A DNA stretch of 64,000 nt, taken from the NCBI GenBank assembly GCA_963978895.1, contig OZ022243.1:2750864-2814863 (forward strand). Reading direction: 5' to 3'. Under the pieces are notes generated by a model that did no database searches, had not been told where the DNA came from, and saw nothing but the letters and a program-made list of their open reading frames with translations. Made by a program: the position numbers and the translations under genes. Shown here piece after piece: positions 36,147 to 53,809 of this stretch. The DNA is from Erpobdella octoculata. Lineage: Eukaryota; Annelida; Clitellata; Hirudinida; Erpobdellidae. Numbering within the stretch: the first letter of the stretch is position 1; each line of letters starts with the position of its first letter.

Positions 36147-36500
36147 GTTGATGATGGTGGTGGTGATGATGATGATGATGATAATGATGATGATGATGAT
36201 GATGACGGTGATGGTGACGGTGACGATGACGCTGACGATGACGATGATGATGACGCTGACGATGACGATGACGATGACAGTTACGACGGTGACGACGGTG
36301 NNNNNNNNNNNNNNNNNNNNNNNNNNNNNNNNNNNNNNNNNNNNNNNNNNNNNNNNNNNNNNNNNNNNNNNNNNNNNNNNNNNNNNNNNNNNNNNNNNNN
36401 NNNNNNNNNNNNNNNNNNNNNNNNNNNNNNNNNNNNNNNNNNNNNNNNNNNNNNNNNNNNNNNNNNNNNNNNNNNNNNNNNNNNNNNNNNNNNNNNNNNN
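36147..36500. repeat. GATGAC/GATGGT repeat running into an assembly gap
   Basis: Degenerate GATGAT, GACGAT and GACGGT units run up to 36300, followed by 200 N (36301-36500). Sequence after the gap is unrelated, so the gap hides an unknown length of this repeat. Confidence 0.97.
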
Positions 36501-36877
36501 AGTAAACAACCTATTTCACGGTTTGATTGGACTTTAATGCTGGTCGTACAATCTACCGTTGTCATCTTCCGGTCGTCATCGTCGTCATGGAGACCGACAG
36601 TCAGAGATCGTCATCGCTGTGGTGTCGTCATCGTCGCTTTGTGGTGTGAGAAAAAAAATATACTTTAAGAAATAAATAACAACGTGTTTAGAAAATGGAG
36701 AAAAAAAACCAGAAGGACAAAACGTAAGAAGCAAACAGAGAGAAATGTTTAAAAAAAGAAAAAAATAATATTAAAAACAGAAAAAGAGATAAAGAGGAAG
36801 AGGAAAAATAAGAAAAATAAAAAAAAATAAAAAAAAAAAAGTATAAAATATATTTAAAAACAATTAGAGAAAGCAAG

Positions 36878-36946
<69 letters not shown>

Positions 36947-37814
36947 TTGAAAAACATAAAGATAAAGTGAGAGAGAAAGATAGAAATATAAAAAAGAGAT
37001 ACTAACAAGACTGTTGTGAGAGTACAGAATGAGATACGTCTCAGTTTAAACAACGAATATGTCCGAATGACTGAACGAGACGTAGACGGAAAGACAGCAA
37101 GAGAAATGCAGACGCACTGACAACAGAACACAATATGTCGTTAGATTCGACTGCTACTAATGAATGCGGCCGCGCTAATGGAAGTTGTCCACGCATATTA
37201 AAGGGTCAATATTTATGCATCTTCCATGTCCTTTTCTCTATCTGTTTTTTCCTGTTTCTGTCTCTCTGCATCTCTGTCTCTCTCTGTCTCTCTCTCTTTC
37301 TCTCTATCTCACTCACCCCCTCACCCACCCCCTCATCCACACCCTCACCCACCTTCATCCACCGTCCACGGCGGTGTCTTATCATTCCTGTTATATCTGA
37401 TGTCGTATTTGCATCGAAAATTGATATGATGATGATGACGATGGTGATGGTGATGATAATGGTGATGATGATGATGGTGGTGGTGATAGTGATGATGATG
37501 TCGGTTGGAACAGCGGCGACAATGATGTTAATTTCAGAATAATATTTGTTTATTTTTGTTTTTCCGCGGCTAAAAAATGTCATTTAGTTAATTACCGGAA
37601 GTATCCAAAAACACTTACTTTCTTAAACTTGAAGCAAAAATATTTGAAAATAATAAATAAAATTAAATGGAAAATAATAATATAAAAAATGAACAATAAA
37701 TAAAAATTATGAAATTCAAATTCAAAATAAAAATAAATAATGCAACAAAAATAAAAAATTAATAATTTGATTACTTGAAGATTCAAAACATTCAGAATAA
37801 ATTGTATTGAATGA
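36501..37814. other. Non-coding with GA and GATGGT tracts
   Basis: GA tract at 36883-36945, CACCC-rich patch at 37315-37365 and GATGATGGT tract at 37425-37500. No exon is seen. Confidence 0.6.
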
Positions 37815-38119
37815 ATACATACATACATACATACATACATACATACATACATACATACATACATACATACATACATACATACATACATACATACATACAT
37901 ACATACATACATACATACATACATACATACATACATACATACATACATACATACATACATACATACATACATACATACATACATACATACATACATACAT
38001 ACATACATACATACATACATACATACATACATACATACATACATACATACATACATACATACATACATACATACATACATACATACATACATACATACAT
38101 ACATACATACATACATACA
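37815..38119. repeat. (ATAC)n, about 76 perfect copies
   Basis: 305 bases of pure ATAC. The reverse complement (GTAT) forms the array at 59588-60020. The YIHT and YVCM frames over it are artefacts. Confidence 0.98.
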
Positions 38120-38314
38120 AAAACAGATACAAAATTTCGGTCGTAATATATAAATGGCTCCTGCCATAAATTGTTTATCAGTGAGGGGGGAGGGGTTGGC
38201 CTTTCACCTTTCAACCCTGCTTGTCGATGTTCGATTTCCGCGAAGCAGTTGCATTAATTATATTTGCAAACGAAGAACGATCCAGTACTGTTTTAACAAG
38301 CAAGTGTAACGAGT

Positions 38315-38979
<665 letters not shown>

Positions 38980-39389
38980 TGATTTAAATATTGAATTAAT
39001 TGAATGTGCGATTTTGACTAAAATAAGATTGAATTAATGTGCCGATTGAACAAAAAAGCAGCAACGCAGACAAAAAAACAAGAAAAACGTGCGATTAGAA
39101 ATAAATGCGTGCAAAATGGGTGCTTAATTGAGTATGCGTAGGTGTCGGAGAAGCAGTAATTAACAAGTGGAAGATGAAAGGACGTGGGTTGTCTAAAAGT
39201 GGGTGGCAAGAACTGAAAAAAAAGAGAGAGAGCTGACTGATTGACTGATTATCAGAAATTGGGAACGAAAGTTTGGTTGGGAAAGATGTTGCTGCTGAAT
39301 AGAGGAGTTGGTTTGGAGGGAGTCACGTGTTGGTCAGCAGATGGAGGTTCTTGTGTGTAGGCTGATGAGTGGGTCTAGTGAGTGGAGAA

Positions 39390-39960
39390 AAGAATGGTTG
39401 GGGAGATAAGTAGGTCATGTGAGTGGGATGATAATTAGGTCATGTGGGTAGGGAGATGAGTGAGGCAAGTGGGTGGAGAAAAGAATGGGCTGGAGATGAG
39501 TAGGGAGATGAGTGAGGCATGTCAGTGGGTCGTGTGGGTGGAGAAAATGCGTGGGTCGTGTGGATGGAGATATGAGTGGGGTCATGTGGGTGGAGAAAAT
39601 GCGTGGGTCGTGTGGATGGAGATATGAGTGGGGTCATGTGGGTGGTAGATGAGTTGTTCGTGTGGGTGGGGATATGAGTGGTTCGTGTGGATGGGGAGAT
39701 GAGTGAGTCGTGTGGGTGGGGATATGAGTGGTTCGTGTGGATGGGGAAATGAGTGAGTCGTGTGGGTGGGGATATGAGTGGTTCGTGTGGGTGGGGAGAT
39801 GAGTGAGTCGTGTGGGTGGGGATATGAGTGGTTCGTGTGGGTGGGGAGATGAGTGGGTCGTGTGGATGGAGAAATGAGTTGGTTGTCTGGGTGGGGAGAT
39901 GAGTTGGTCGTGTGGGTGGGGAGATGACTTGGTCATGTAGGTGGGGAGATGAGTGAGGAG
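39390..39960. repeat. About 25-bp minisatellite
   Basis: The unit is GTGAGTCGTGTGGGTGGGGATATGA with degenerate flanks. The minus-strand open frame of 196 codons (SPHPHEPLISPPTR repeated) is a product of it. Confidence 0.9.
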
Positions 39961-41773
39961 ATTTTGATTCGTGGGTCGGTCGGACGGGGAGCAGTAGAAA
40001 AAGAAGAAGGAAAAAAAAGACAATGTGCAATCTGTCTTGAGATGAAAAAGGAATCTCCTATGAAGCGATGCTGACAGCCGTATGAATCAAGAGAAGAATA
40101 TGACGTCCCGGATGTATGCTTTCTATATACTCACGTACACGTATGGATTTTTGTGTCACGTGCGTGTGTTTGTGTGTGCGTGTGCACGTGCGTTTGTTTG
40201 TATCCGTTCAAACAACCAGTTGATATTCACATGCTAAGATGATTGGCTATCACTTTGCATGTTTGCATGTATACATATTTATATCCTAGTATATTTACAT
40301 TTCAAATGTGTTAATTCAGTAAACCTTGATTGCATGTTCGTCCGGCAAGGCGTTTGTATGTGTTCCCGCTTAAAGGCGCTTGAAACATCAGGACTATCGA
40401 AATTCCATTGTTGAAGAGCTCCATTAATCTTGCTTGGCTGACCGACCGCGTGGTGTTATTCCAAGTTCCGTCGAGTGTGCTTGCATCCTACTCTCTCACG
40501 TCGAGTGTGCTTGCATCCTACTCTCTCACGTCGAGTGTCTCTGAGTAGTGCTCTTCCTCTCCTTTCGAGTATCTCTCTGTTAGGTTACTTTATTTATTTA
40601 TATAACTTCTATTGATTGTTCTGGAGTAACTTTTATTACTTTTTTTTATGTTTCTTCAAGTTTAACTTTGAGCTCATTTTTCTAGTATCTGATTCTTTGT
40701 TTTGATCTTTTTCTGTCCATATCTCTCTCTCTCTCTTTCTCTTTCTTTCTTTTCCCCTCCCTTTCTTTCTCTCTACATATTCTCTCTCTTTCTCTATCTT
40801 ACTCACTGTCTCCTTTTTTATTTTTTATTTCTATTTTTCATTCTCTCTTTTTCTTTTTTTTTCGTTCTCACTTTTTTCCCTATTTCTTATTTAGTCTCAG
40901 TTCTATTTGATTTTTTCCCGGACGAATGGCAGTAGAGTATGCCTATTTATGGGCATGCGTGCGTGTCGGCATCAAACGATAAAAGTTCAGCGTAGCATCT
41001 TTATAGCATACAGTTGACCCCGAGATCACAGAAGTTCTGATTGGTCCGTGAGGCCTGGCCATCCGTGGCTGTGTAACTCTTCTTTCGACCGTGGGGGGAG
41101 AGGGGGTTGGTGCGAGGTTGGCGGGGGGTTCCGTCTGGGCTGCGTGCGGGCGTGCGGGTGTGTTAGAGCGGGTTGAACGGGTTTGAAGGAATACATCAGA
41201 TATTAAATATTGAGCGGAGTATAAACATTCGACGCAAAAATTGTTACAATTAAAAAATTGTTACAATTCAAAAGAACAAGGAAACTGATTTGAATATTAA
41301 TAGAAAGTGTTAAAATCGATTTGAAAAAAAAAAATAAATAAGTAATTTATTTTTGAATTTAAATTTAAAGATTTTAATGTTCGTTTTATCACCAAATATA
41401 GCCTTTCACCTCCTCGTAATATAAACAAATGGCTTGACAAATTTTGAACTTAGCAGGTTCACCTCTCTCTCTAGCCTCCAGATTGACTCTAGAGCACTTT
41501 TCGTTCGCTAGTTTTTTGTCATTCACCGTTCGTTCGTTCGTTTACTCGTTCATAAAAAGAAAAAGTTCACTCGTGATGTTCGCACGTTCGTCCTCTAGTT
41601 GGTTCGTGCGCTAATGTGCTTCTTCTTCGGTCAGGTGCCCGCTTGATTTCCCGGCGGTTTTTCAGTTCTTTCTTTCTTTCAGCTGCTGGCGACATCAATT
41701 CAGTGCGGACGTTTCTTGCTTCGCCGTAAACTTAGCAACTCATTCACAGCCCGGTCACGCACTTATGTACCTA
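39961..41773. other. Non-coding stretch before the hAT cluster
   Basis: A perfect 30-base tandem duplication (TCGAGTGTGCTTGCATCCTA...) is at 40471-40530. CT-rich sequence is at 40720-40800 and CGTTCGTTCGTT at 41528-41540. No exon is seen. Confidence 0.55.
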
Positions 41774-42114
41774 CTACGCAGCAGTGTTGTTTCAGTTAAG
41801 CGTAACTTTAACTGAATTTGGTCTAATAACTGAAAAAGGAGATTTAAGTTAAGTACTAACTGAAACTTTAAATGAAAAATAATATTAACTTTAATTGTAA
41901 TACTAATAGTAAAAAAAAGTAGTAACTGTAATACAAACTGAAAAAAAAAATGTTTTCGGAAAATCCAATACAGAATTGCGCCAAAATTTTATTTCTTTGT
42001 TTTTATTTGGTAACCGGACCCACTCGTGTCTTTTATCTCCACTATGATTTGCTTTTTTTATCGCTTTATTTGCATTTAACGACGTATGAACAATGTTAAA
42101 TTTAAATTCTGGCC

Positions 42115-42428
42115 GTAAACAAGAAAATGGAGTTTGGCGTTATTTAAGTTACGAACCCTCTACTGATAAAAGCCGGTGCAACGTTTGGGAGAAAAAGATT
42201 CGGAAGCTCACGTGGTCGAAACTTGCGTAGCTCTGTTGAAAAGTAGATCATCTAAGTCATAGACATGAGGAAGTGGCAAAAGAACTTAAGGTTTTGGAGA
42301 CAAATCGCAAAAAGCTAAAGGCCAAGCGCAAACTAATTGAAAATGATATAGGAAACACGGTTAACCAGAATAGCGCACTGCTTTTATTAACCAAAAAAGA
42401 ATGGAATTCAGATGCACAAGAAGTGAAA
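42115..42428 (+). pseudogene. BED zinc-finger fragment of a hAT transposase
   Basis: VWRYLSYEPSTDKSRCNV followed by WEKK matches the start of a BED finger (VW-x-Y...C-x2-C), with the second cysteine replaced by tryptophan. In another frame DHLSHRHEEVAKELKVLETN gives the expected His pair and the start of a coiled coil. A frameshift and stops lie between them. This was once the N-terminus of the outer transposase; the inner element cuts it at 42436. Confidence 0.7.
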
Positions 42429-42436
42429 CTGAGAGA

Positions 42437-44087
42437 CAGGCCCGTCGGGACGGGGGGGTGTGGGGGGGTGCTCCACCCCCCCACTTGTCAGCACATTGTC
42501 GGTAAAATTATATTGTCGGTAAAACTTATACAGTTGAAATAGAAGTACATTGTTGGTAAAACTTATATTGTCAGTTGAGATAAAAATATATTGCCGGTAA
42601 AACTTAGGATTCTCAGTTGAAATAGAAATATATTGTCGGTAACGCAGCAGGACAAGAGCGCACGAGAGCACACAAACACATTGGAAAATGCTGACCAGGT
42701 TAAACAATGGAGTTGCTAATAAGAAGTCCAGGGCTATACTATGAAACGAAAACGCTCACCAGCACACACGCACATAGGGAAAGTCCTGATACAGTAGGCC
42801 TTGGGAGGATAGCGGGAAGTTCGAAGCTAAGTGATGCATGTTTCGTATATATGGTCGATGAGGTCAGAAAATCCGCGAAAACTTTATCCTTTGTGTCCTA
42901 GTGTGTTAGCTATTAGAAGTTCTTGTCGACAGAGATCAAGTTATATCGGAATTTTAATCAAATATTGGTTAGATTTTTATATTTATTTTATTTCACTCCA
43001 TATATTTTATTTTAAATCCTTAACTTATTTTTTATATTTGATTTTTTCCTTTCTATTTCATTTTATATACAATGTGGCTTTTATATCTATTATAATAAAT
43101 TTAATTCGAAAGCTTTCTTAAACGCTTTCTAATCTTTAATTCAATTCATTTAAGATCATAAGCTTCAGTTATATTTTCAGTAGCAATGTCTTACTCGGTA
43201 TTTTCGCTAAAATAACTACTTCTCAATTTTACTTAACTTTATTGGCAATGTGTGCATAATTAAAAATACTTTGTTTTTTAAATGCAATTATGAATATGAT
43301 TTAAAAAAAACTACACATTCAAAAGGTGTTTATAAAATGTTTCTAAGAAGTTTTGCAAAATCAAGACTTGGTTTAAATCAGATATTTTAATCAATTTAGA
43401 AATTCGACCCAGCATGCCACCTCCAAGCGTGAAAAGATTTAAAGTAAAGTGCAAAGTCAAGAATTGTCCACGTTCAATCTTCGATAACGACTATCGTCTG
43501 AGAATTTATCATCCCGACTACATTCAAAATCTTCAAGGGATACCTTATGAAATAATGGAGTAATCACTGATGTTTATTCATTCCAAGCCGAACTTGAAAT
43601 TTTTATGAATACATTCAGTGAATCAGAATTTCCAGCAAACAATGATCGTTTGAAACGATCCTGGCAAAAACGACAAATATTTCCTGGGGTTTTCAAAGTT
43701 TTCAAGTAAATGGCGTCAGCTCCTGTATCTGTGGCTAGTGATGAAAGAACGTTTAGCAAATTCAAATTTGTAAAAACTTATTTGCGTTCCACGGTGACGG
43801 ATTGGACTCCTTGATATTGCTAGCTTCAGAGAAGGACTTTCTGGACAACATCGATCTTGATGAATTGGTGAAAAAGTGGTCCATAATAAAACAAAAACGC
43901 ATCCGAATTGATTAAATATTTTTGTATTATTTTAATATTGCAATTTTTTGAACTAATACGTGTTTTTTTTAAATATACAATATATAAAATCAATAACTTA
44001 TTTGAATAAAAAAGTACGAAAAACTTTGTCGGTAAAATGTGGCTGTTACACCCCCCCCCCAGAATTGGTATGCTAGCTACGGCCCTG
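42437..44087 (+). mobile_element. Inner hAT transposon, 1,651 bases, nested in the outer one
   Basis: Left end CAGGCCCGTCGGGACGGGGG; right end on the minus strand CAGGGCCGTAGCTAGCATAC. Both ends lead into G-runs on their own strands. They are flanked by the perfect 8-base duplication CTGAGAGA (42429-42436 and 44088-44095). CAGGGCCGTAGCTAG is a common terminal form of hAT elements. Near the left end four degenerate copies of a TTGTCGGTAAAACTTATATT unit occur. A short open frame is at 43414-43563 (MPPPSVKRFKVKCKVKNCP) and a transposase C-terminus at 43710-43915. Confidence 0.9.
43710..43915 (+). pseudogene. hAT transposase C-terminal dimerisation domain, frameshifted
   Basis: SVASDERTFSKFKFVKTYLR matches the hAT C-terminal dimerisation motif (S(V/C)ASNERSFSKLKLIKTYLRST in intact relatives). 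After STVT the frame breaks. It continues one frame over as GLDSLILLASEKDFLDNIDL and DELVKKWSIIKQKRIRID with a proper stop. The catalytic core upstream is not recognisable, so the copy is dead. Confidence 0.85.
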
Positions 44088-44305
44088 CTGAGAGAGCGTT
44101 TGCTTAGTAATATCAGTTCTGGGTTATATTAATAACTGATATACTAACTGTAATAGTAACTGAAAAAATTATTAACTCTAATATTAACTGGAACAAATGA
44201 AAAAAATTAACTTTAACTGTAATACTAACTAAAAAATATTAAATTGGCTAACTTTAACTGATACTCTAACTGAAAAACCCTAACTGAAACAACACTGCTA
44301 CGCAG

Positions 44306-45440
44306 TCTACCCGCATGGTTGCCAAATCATCATGGCACCCATCTAACCACCTATCTAGTCACCTATCTTCAACCTTCGAACCCATCTAAGCAACTATCTA
44401 CCAGCCCGTCTACCTAGCCATCAGCCCACTTAAGCGTTTAGTAACAGATAATGTCTATAATTAATTGAGTCCTATATATAAGTGGTGTATTAAATTAAAA
44501 ATTAAGTTATCTACTCATATATTTACTATTTCATCTATTGAATTATTTACCTACCTATCTACTTATCCATATAACAACATATTTACCTATCCATCTACCC
44601 ACTTATTTACTCATCTATCTATCCACCCACCTACCAACTGCCATCTACCCACTCACCTACTCATTCACTTGCTCACTCATCTACCTATATGTTTCTTATT
44701 CTCATTATCTATTTTTCACTCTGTCACTCAGCCACCCACTCAGCTGCGCATCCATGCACTCATCCACCCACTCAAGCACCCGTAAGTAGCTTCCATTATT
44801 CATTCTTTACCTCATCAACAATTAAACTCGGATGTTTTCTCATAGCTATCCTCCCGACAAACATCTACCGTCGCATTTTAACTCTCACACACCCACACCC
44901 ACACACATACCCCCCTTAAACCCCTCATTTCAAAGCCACCCACCTCGTGCCCGTGGGAAGGCCCCCCTGTAGTGTTTGTTTTTCAATTTGGAGTAGGAGA
45001 TGAGATTAAATTTAAACTTCGATGTCGAATGAAACAGGATTAAATTCCCATTCATTTGCATTCCTCGACGAAGAACATCTTCTAGGGAGAAAAAAAACCT
45101 TCCTAATTTTTCCTAATGTTTTTCTTTTTTTTACCATTTTTCATCTGTTTTTGTTTTTTTGAAGATGTGTTTTCTTTTTCTAATTATCCGTGTGTGTTTG
45201 TGAATTGCATGTCTTTTCTCTCTCTCTCTTTTTATTTTACACACTCATACACATAGGAACACATGTGCATTTCACACACACACATACCGACATGACAGCA
45301 CAAGACTACACGCACACAAACCCTACACGCACACGTGACCACACGATCACGTGCACATTGCACATACATACACACATAACAATAAAGACGGAAGCATTCG
45401 TTCGCGCGACTAAATGCACAACAGCAGGAAATAATTTATA
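44306..45440. other. Non-coding with degenerate CATCTACC and ACAC repeats
   Basis: CTATCTACC/CACTCAC-type low-complexity sequence fills 44340-44780 and ACACAC patches 45240-45380. No exon is seen. Confidence 0.6.
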
Positions 45441-45456
45441 CACAGGTGGTGGTGGA

Positions 45457-45487
<31 letters not shown>

Positions 45488-45572
45488 GTGATGGTGATGG
45501 TGATGGTGATGGTGGTGATGGTGGTGGTGGTGGTGGTGGTGGTGGTGGTGGTGGTGGTGGTGGTGGTGGTGG

Positions 45573-45625
<53 letters not shown>

Positions 45626-45780
45626 GTGATGATGGTGATGATGATGACGACGACGATGATGATGATGATGATGATGACGATGACGGTGACGGTGACGATG
45701 ACGATGACGATGACGGTGACGGTGATGGTGACGTGACGGTGATGGTAATGATAATGATGATGATGATATTGATGGCGATG
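45441..45780. repeat. Compound (GAT)n/(GGT)n/(GAC)n array
   Basis: Blocks of GAT, GGT, GAT and GACGGT follow one another over about 340 bases. The poly-Asp/Gly frame starting at 45190 is an artefact. Confidence 0.95.
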
Positions 45781-47899
45781 ATGGTGATGATAGAAGTGTT
45801 GATCCTGTTAGTGCTGTTCACGACGACAGTTAAGCAAGGAGCATAATAAAGATGAATTAGATGAAACAAAAACCCACACGCACATCTTGAAAGAAAACCT
45901 CAACAATGCACGGACGCACGCACACACGCACACTCACACAAACATACTCGGGCGATAACAAGCTAGGACAAACGCAGCAAGACAGACTGACAAACAAACG
46001 GACACACAGGAGACGCTAAGGAGCGCGACACCACTGCATGGAAAGACGTTAGCTTTCTTTATGTCTTCTGCTGGCTCTTGACACGGGCGTTCTGGTGCTT
46101 AGTTTGCCTCTAATCTTGACACAGCGGGCCGGCCGTCTCCATCACCTACCCCCCTCAAGAATCGCCGAGAAAGGAGGGCACTGGAGAGGTGGGCGTTTGT
46201 GCGTGAGTGAAGTGAGTGGGTGGGTGTGCGTGAGTAAGTAGCCGAATTGGTGCTGGAGCGAGTGGATAGACTGGATGAGTAAATGGTTAATGAATGAGTG
46301 GTTAATGTGTAGGAGTGAGCTGGTAGAAATGTAGGAGTGAGTTGGTAGAAATGTAGGAGTGAGTTGGTAGAAATGTAGGAGTGAGTTGGTAGAAATGCAA
46401 AAGTGAGTTTGTAGAAAGAATGATTGAATGAAAGAATGATTAAATGAATGGATGGATGGAGAGATTGCAGGGCGTACTGAAAGAATAAGCAAGTGAATCA
46501 ATGAACAAACGTTGAAGTGATGAAGTGAGCGTACCGTTGGATGGTGCCGAGGAAACAAAACTGGAGTTAACAAGGTGAAATTGTAAAGAACCACTGAGCG
46601 GAAGCGGAAACAGAAAGGAATGAATGGAAATATGAACGTGACACAAGAACGAACACGAAGGGGCACGATCAGCTGATTGGGGGAAACCGAGGGACGGGTG
46701 TGCCCCTGTGGAGGGCTCGGAGAAATTCATTTATCCAGATAATTATTTAATTTTTTTATTGACTGTTCAGTAAAAAAAACTGTTTCCGATAAATTTTAAA
46801 TTCGAGGAAAAATTTCTTTAAAAAAATAAACAAAATAAAATAAATACACAAAGCAGCAAAACCAATTTCTTGGCAGAGTTTTTTTTTCATTCCGAAAAAC
46901 GATTTCTTCCCAAACAAAATGGAAACTTTTTTTTTTCTTTTCTCCTCCCTCTTTTGGTCATTCTCTTCCCAAACTGACCGCGAATTGAATTGCATCCGTG
47001 TTTGTGTCATTTCCGGTCGGCTGTGACGCCATACATCAATTTGTCGCCGGAAGTCGTCGGGAGCGTTGCGGTGGGTGAAAAAAGGAGAGAGGAAAAAGGA
47101 AAGGAAAGAAGAGAGCGGCTGGTCGACGTGGAAATTGGAAAAACCCAGCCAAATGGAAAGCGATTCTTCTCCATACAATGCGATGTCGACCGTTTTTGTG
47201 TTCTTTTCTCGTCCGTTTGTCTCGCGTTCGCTTCCGTTCGTCTCTGTCAATTGTTCGCATGTTTTTTTGTTGTTTTACTTTTTTTTCTTTTTCTTCTATT
47301 TCTTCTTTCTTCTTTCTTACACACAACTTTTATTTCTCTTTCTCTAGCGTCGCGTTGTTCTGTTTCCCAATTTTTTTTGTCCCTGGAGAAATTGACAGTC
47401 AGGGATGTTCCGATTCCATCCACCCCCCTCACTCACTACCTCCAAGATCTACAATAATATAAAGTTAAGAAACCAGTTAAAAAATTAATATAAGCAATGT
47501 TCAAAAAACATAGAATAATTGTTAAAAACTGGTTCAAATGACATAACGAAATAAATATCCTTATATACATAGGCCGGGCGCCCCTTAATGCGGACATGAT
47601 GGTTTCGGGCCCTAGATGCACCATTTGATATAGCGATCTGAATTATTTTAAAGAGAAGCTTTATGACCTCGGAATGTTTTACCGGTAAAAATAATTTGTC
47701 ACTTCCTGTTGGAACTGCGGAAATGATTCACTGCAAGAGAAAGTTTTTGGCATTTTTACACACTTTTACTTAACTTGACTCCTCTCTCTGTCTGCTGTCA
47801 AAATTTGTTGTCGATTTTAAACTAACTTCCCGATGAGCTAGAGACTTAAAAATTTAAACAAACCTCCGAAATGATTAACAATGCATTCTATCAAATTTT
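45781..47899. other. Non-coding stretch
   Basis: A 22-bp repeat (GAAATGTAGGAGTGAGTTGGTA, about five copies) is at 46306-46410. Purine- and pyrimidine-rich tracts are at 46900-47350. No exon recognised. Confidence 0.55.
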
Positions 47900-48105
47900 C
47901 GGATCGATTGGACAAAATTTAATTAAGTAATTATTTGTGATATTTTCGTCGAACTATTTATTGTCTATGCTAATTTGCTCGTTGTTTATGTAACATATAT
48001 ACTTTTTGGATCGATTGGACAAAATTTAATTAAATAAATATTTGTGATATTTTCGTCGAACTATTTATTGTCTATGCTAATATGCTCGTTGTTTATGTAA
48101 CAGAA
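47900..48105. repeat. About 105-bp tandem duplication
   Basis: GGATCGATTGGACAAAATTT AATTAA...CGTCGAACTATTTATTGTCTATGCTAAT occurs twice (from about 47903 and 48008), with only a few differences (AAGTAATTATT against AAATAAATATT). Confidence 0.9.
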
Positions 48106-52765
<4,660 letters not shown>

Positions 52766-53400
52766 ATACAAACCCAATTAAATACACCAGACTGACCAAA
52801 GTAAACACAAACATATCATCGATGGATTCAAATATACATCTTAAGATGTTTTGTTAGAAAGCAAACGATGGTATGGCTTAGTACATCGCTATCATCTCAG
52901 CTGATTGATGTATTCCCAATTTGACTCAAAACTAATTTTCACTTTTTCTCGCTTACTCATTTCAAGCCTTTCCTCGAATTGTAAAACGGTTAATTTTATT
53001 CATAAGCAAGTAGTGGAAAGATAGAAAGATGTCCGTTCTAAAAAAAATCAAACTCAGGGGGGGGGGGTGCGAGGGGTAAACTGTTGACGGGCATGCCACC
53101 ATGTAAAATATTTGGCCGATCGTTCGCATTATACAGCAATAACTTTACAGAAGAATAACACGGATAATCAGAACATGGAAATCAAGGACTTATTTTATTA
53201 CGGCTGAAAATTTAAAGCCACAATGAAATGCAAGAATATCATTGGGTCGATGGTCTTGAATGTGTGTCGACTGCTCCCGTTGTTGGTCCTTGAGGAGGTT
53301 CTTGGCAAGGCCGCTGAGGAAACGGTTAGCATTAAAAGTGTTCATGTCTGTGATCACATACAGACTAAACAGATAAAAAGAGAAAAAGAGAAAAAGAGGA

Positions 53401-53449
<49 letters not shown>

Positions 53450-53736
53450 AAGAAAGAGAGAGAAAGAAAGAGAGAGAGAGAAAGAAAGAGAGAGAAAGAG
53501 AGCGAGAGAGAAAGCTTGCACGTACAAAGCAGACATACTGAGAAACATTCACGAAACAAGAACATAGAAAGAAATAAAATAAAATAAAACTTAAATCCTT
53601 TCTTCGTTTTATAATCACGTAATTATTCATTCATGTGACAATATTCCTTAAGAAAAACTTCTATTGCTCGTGCATGTCAAATCCTTCCTCTTTCTCTCTC
53701 TCTCTCTCTCGCTTTCTTTCGCTTTCTCTCTCTATC

Positions 53737-53809
<73 letters not shown>

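Larger units (their letters stand above)
41782..44297 (+). mobile_element. Outer hAT transposon remnant, split by a second hAT
   Basis: Ends are CAGTGTTGTTTCAGTTA on the left and its complement TAACTGAAACAACACTG on the right. They are flanked by the perfect 8-base target duplication CTACGCAG (41774-41781 and 44298-44305). Eight-base duplications and CAGTG ends are hallmarks of hAT. Both subterminal regions are rich in AACTGAAA and TTAACTTTAACTG. A broken BED zinc finger is inside the left part. No transposase core remains after the inner element, so this copy is internally deleted and cannot move by itself. Confidence 0.88.

Noticed and set aside
45190..45846. Poly-Asp/poly-Gly open frame, with similar ones at 33011 and 61912
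   Set aside because: Pure GAT/GGT microsatellite translation. The matching poly-Met, poly-Ser and poly-Val frames on the same DNA show there is no coding selection.
53223..53324. Short signal-peptide exon (MKCKNIIGSMVLNVCRLLPL...)
   Set aside because: The hydrophobic stretch and donor-like ACG|GTTAGC are weak, there is no family similarity and no neighbouring exon.
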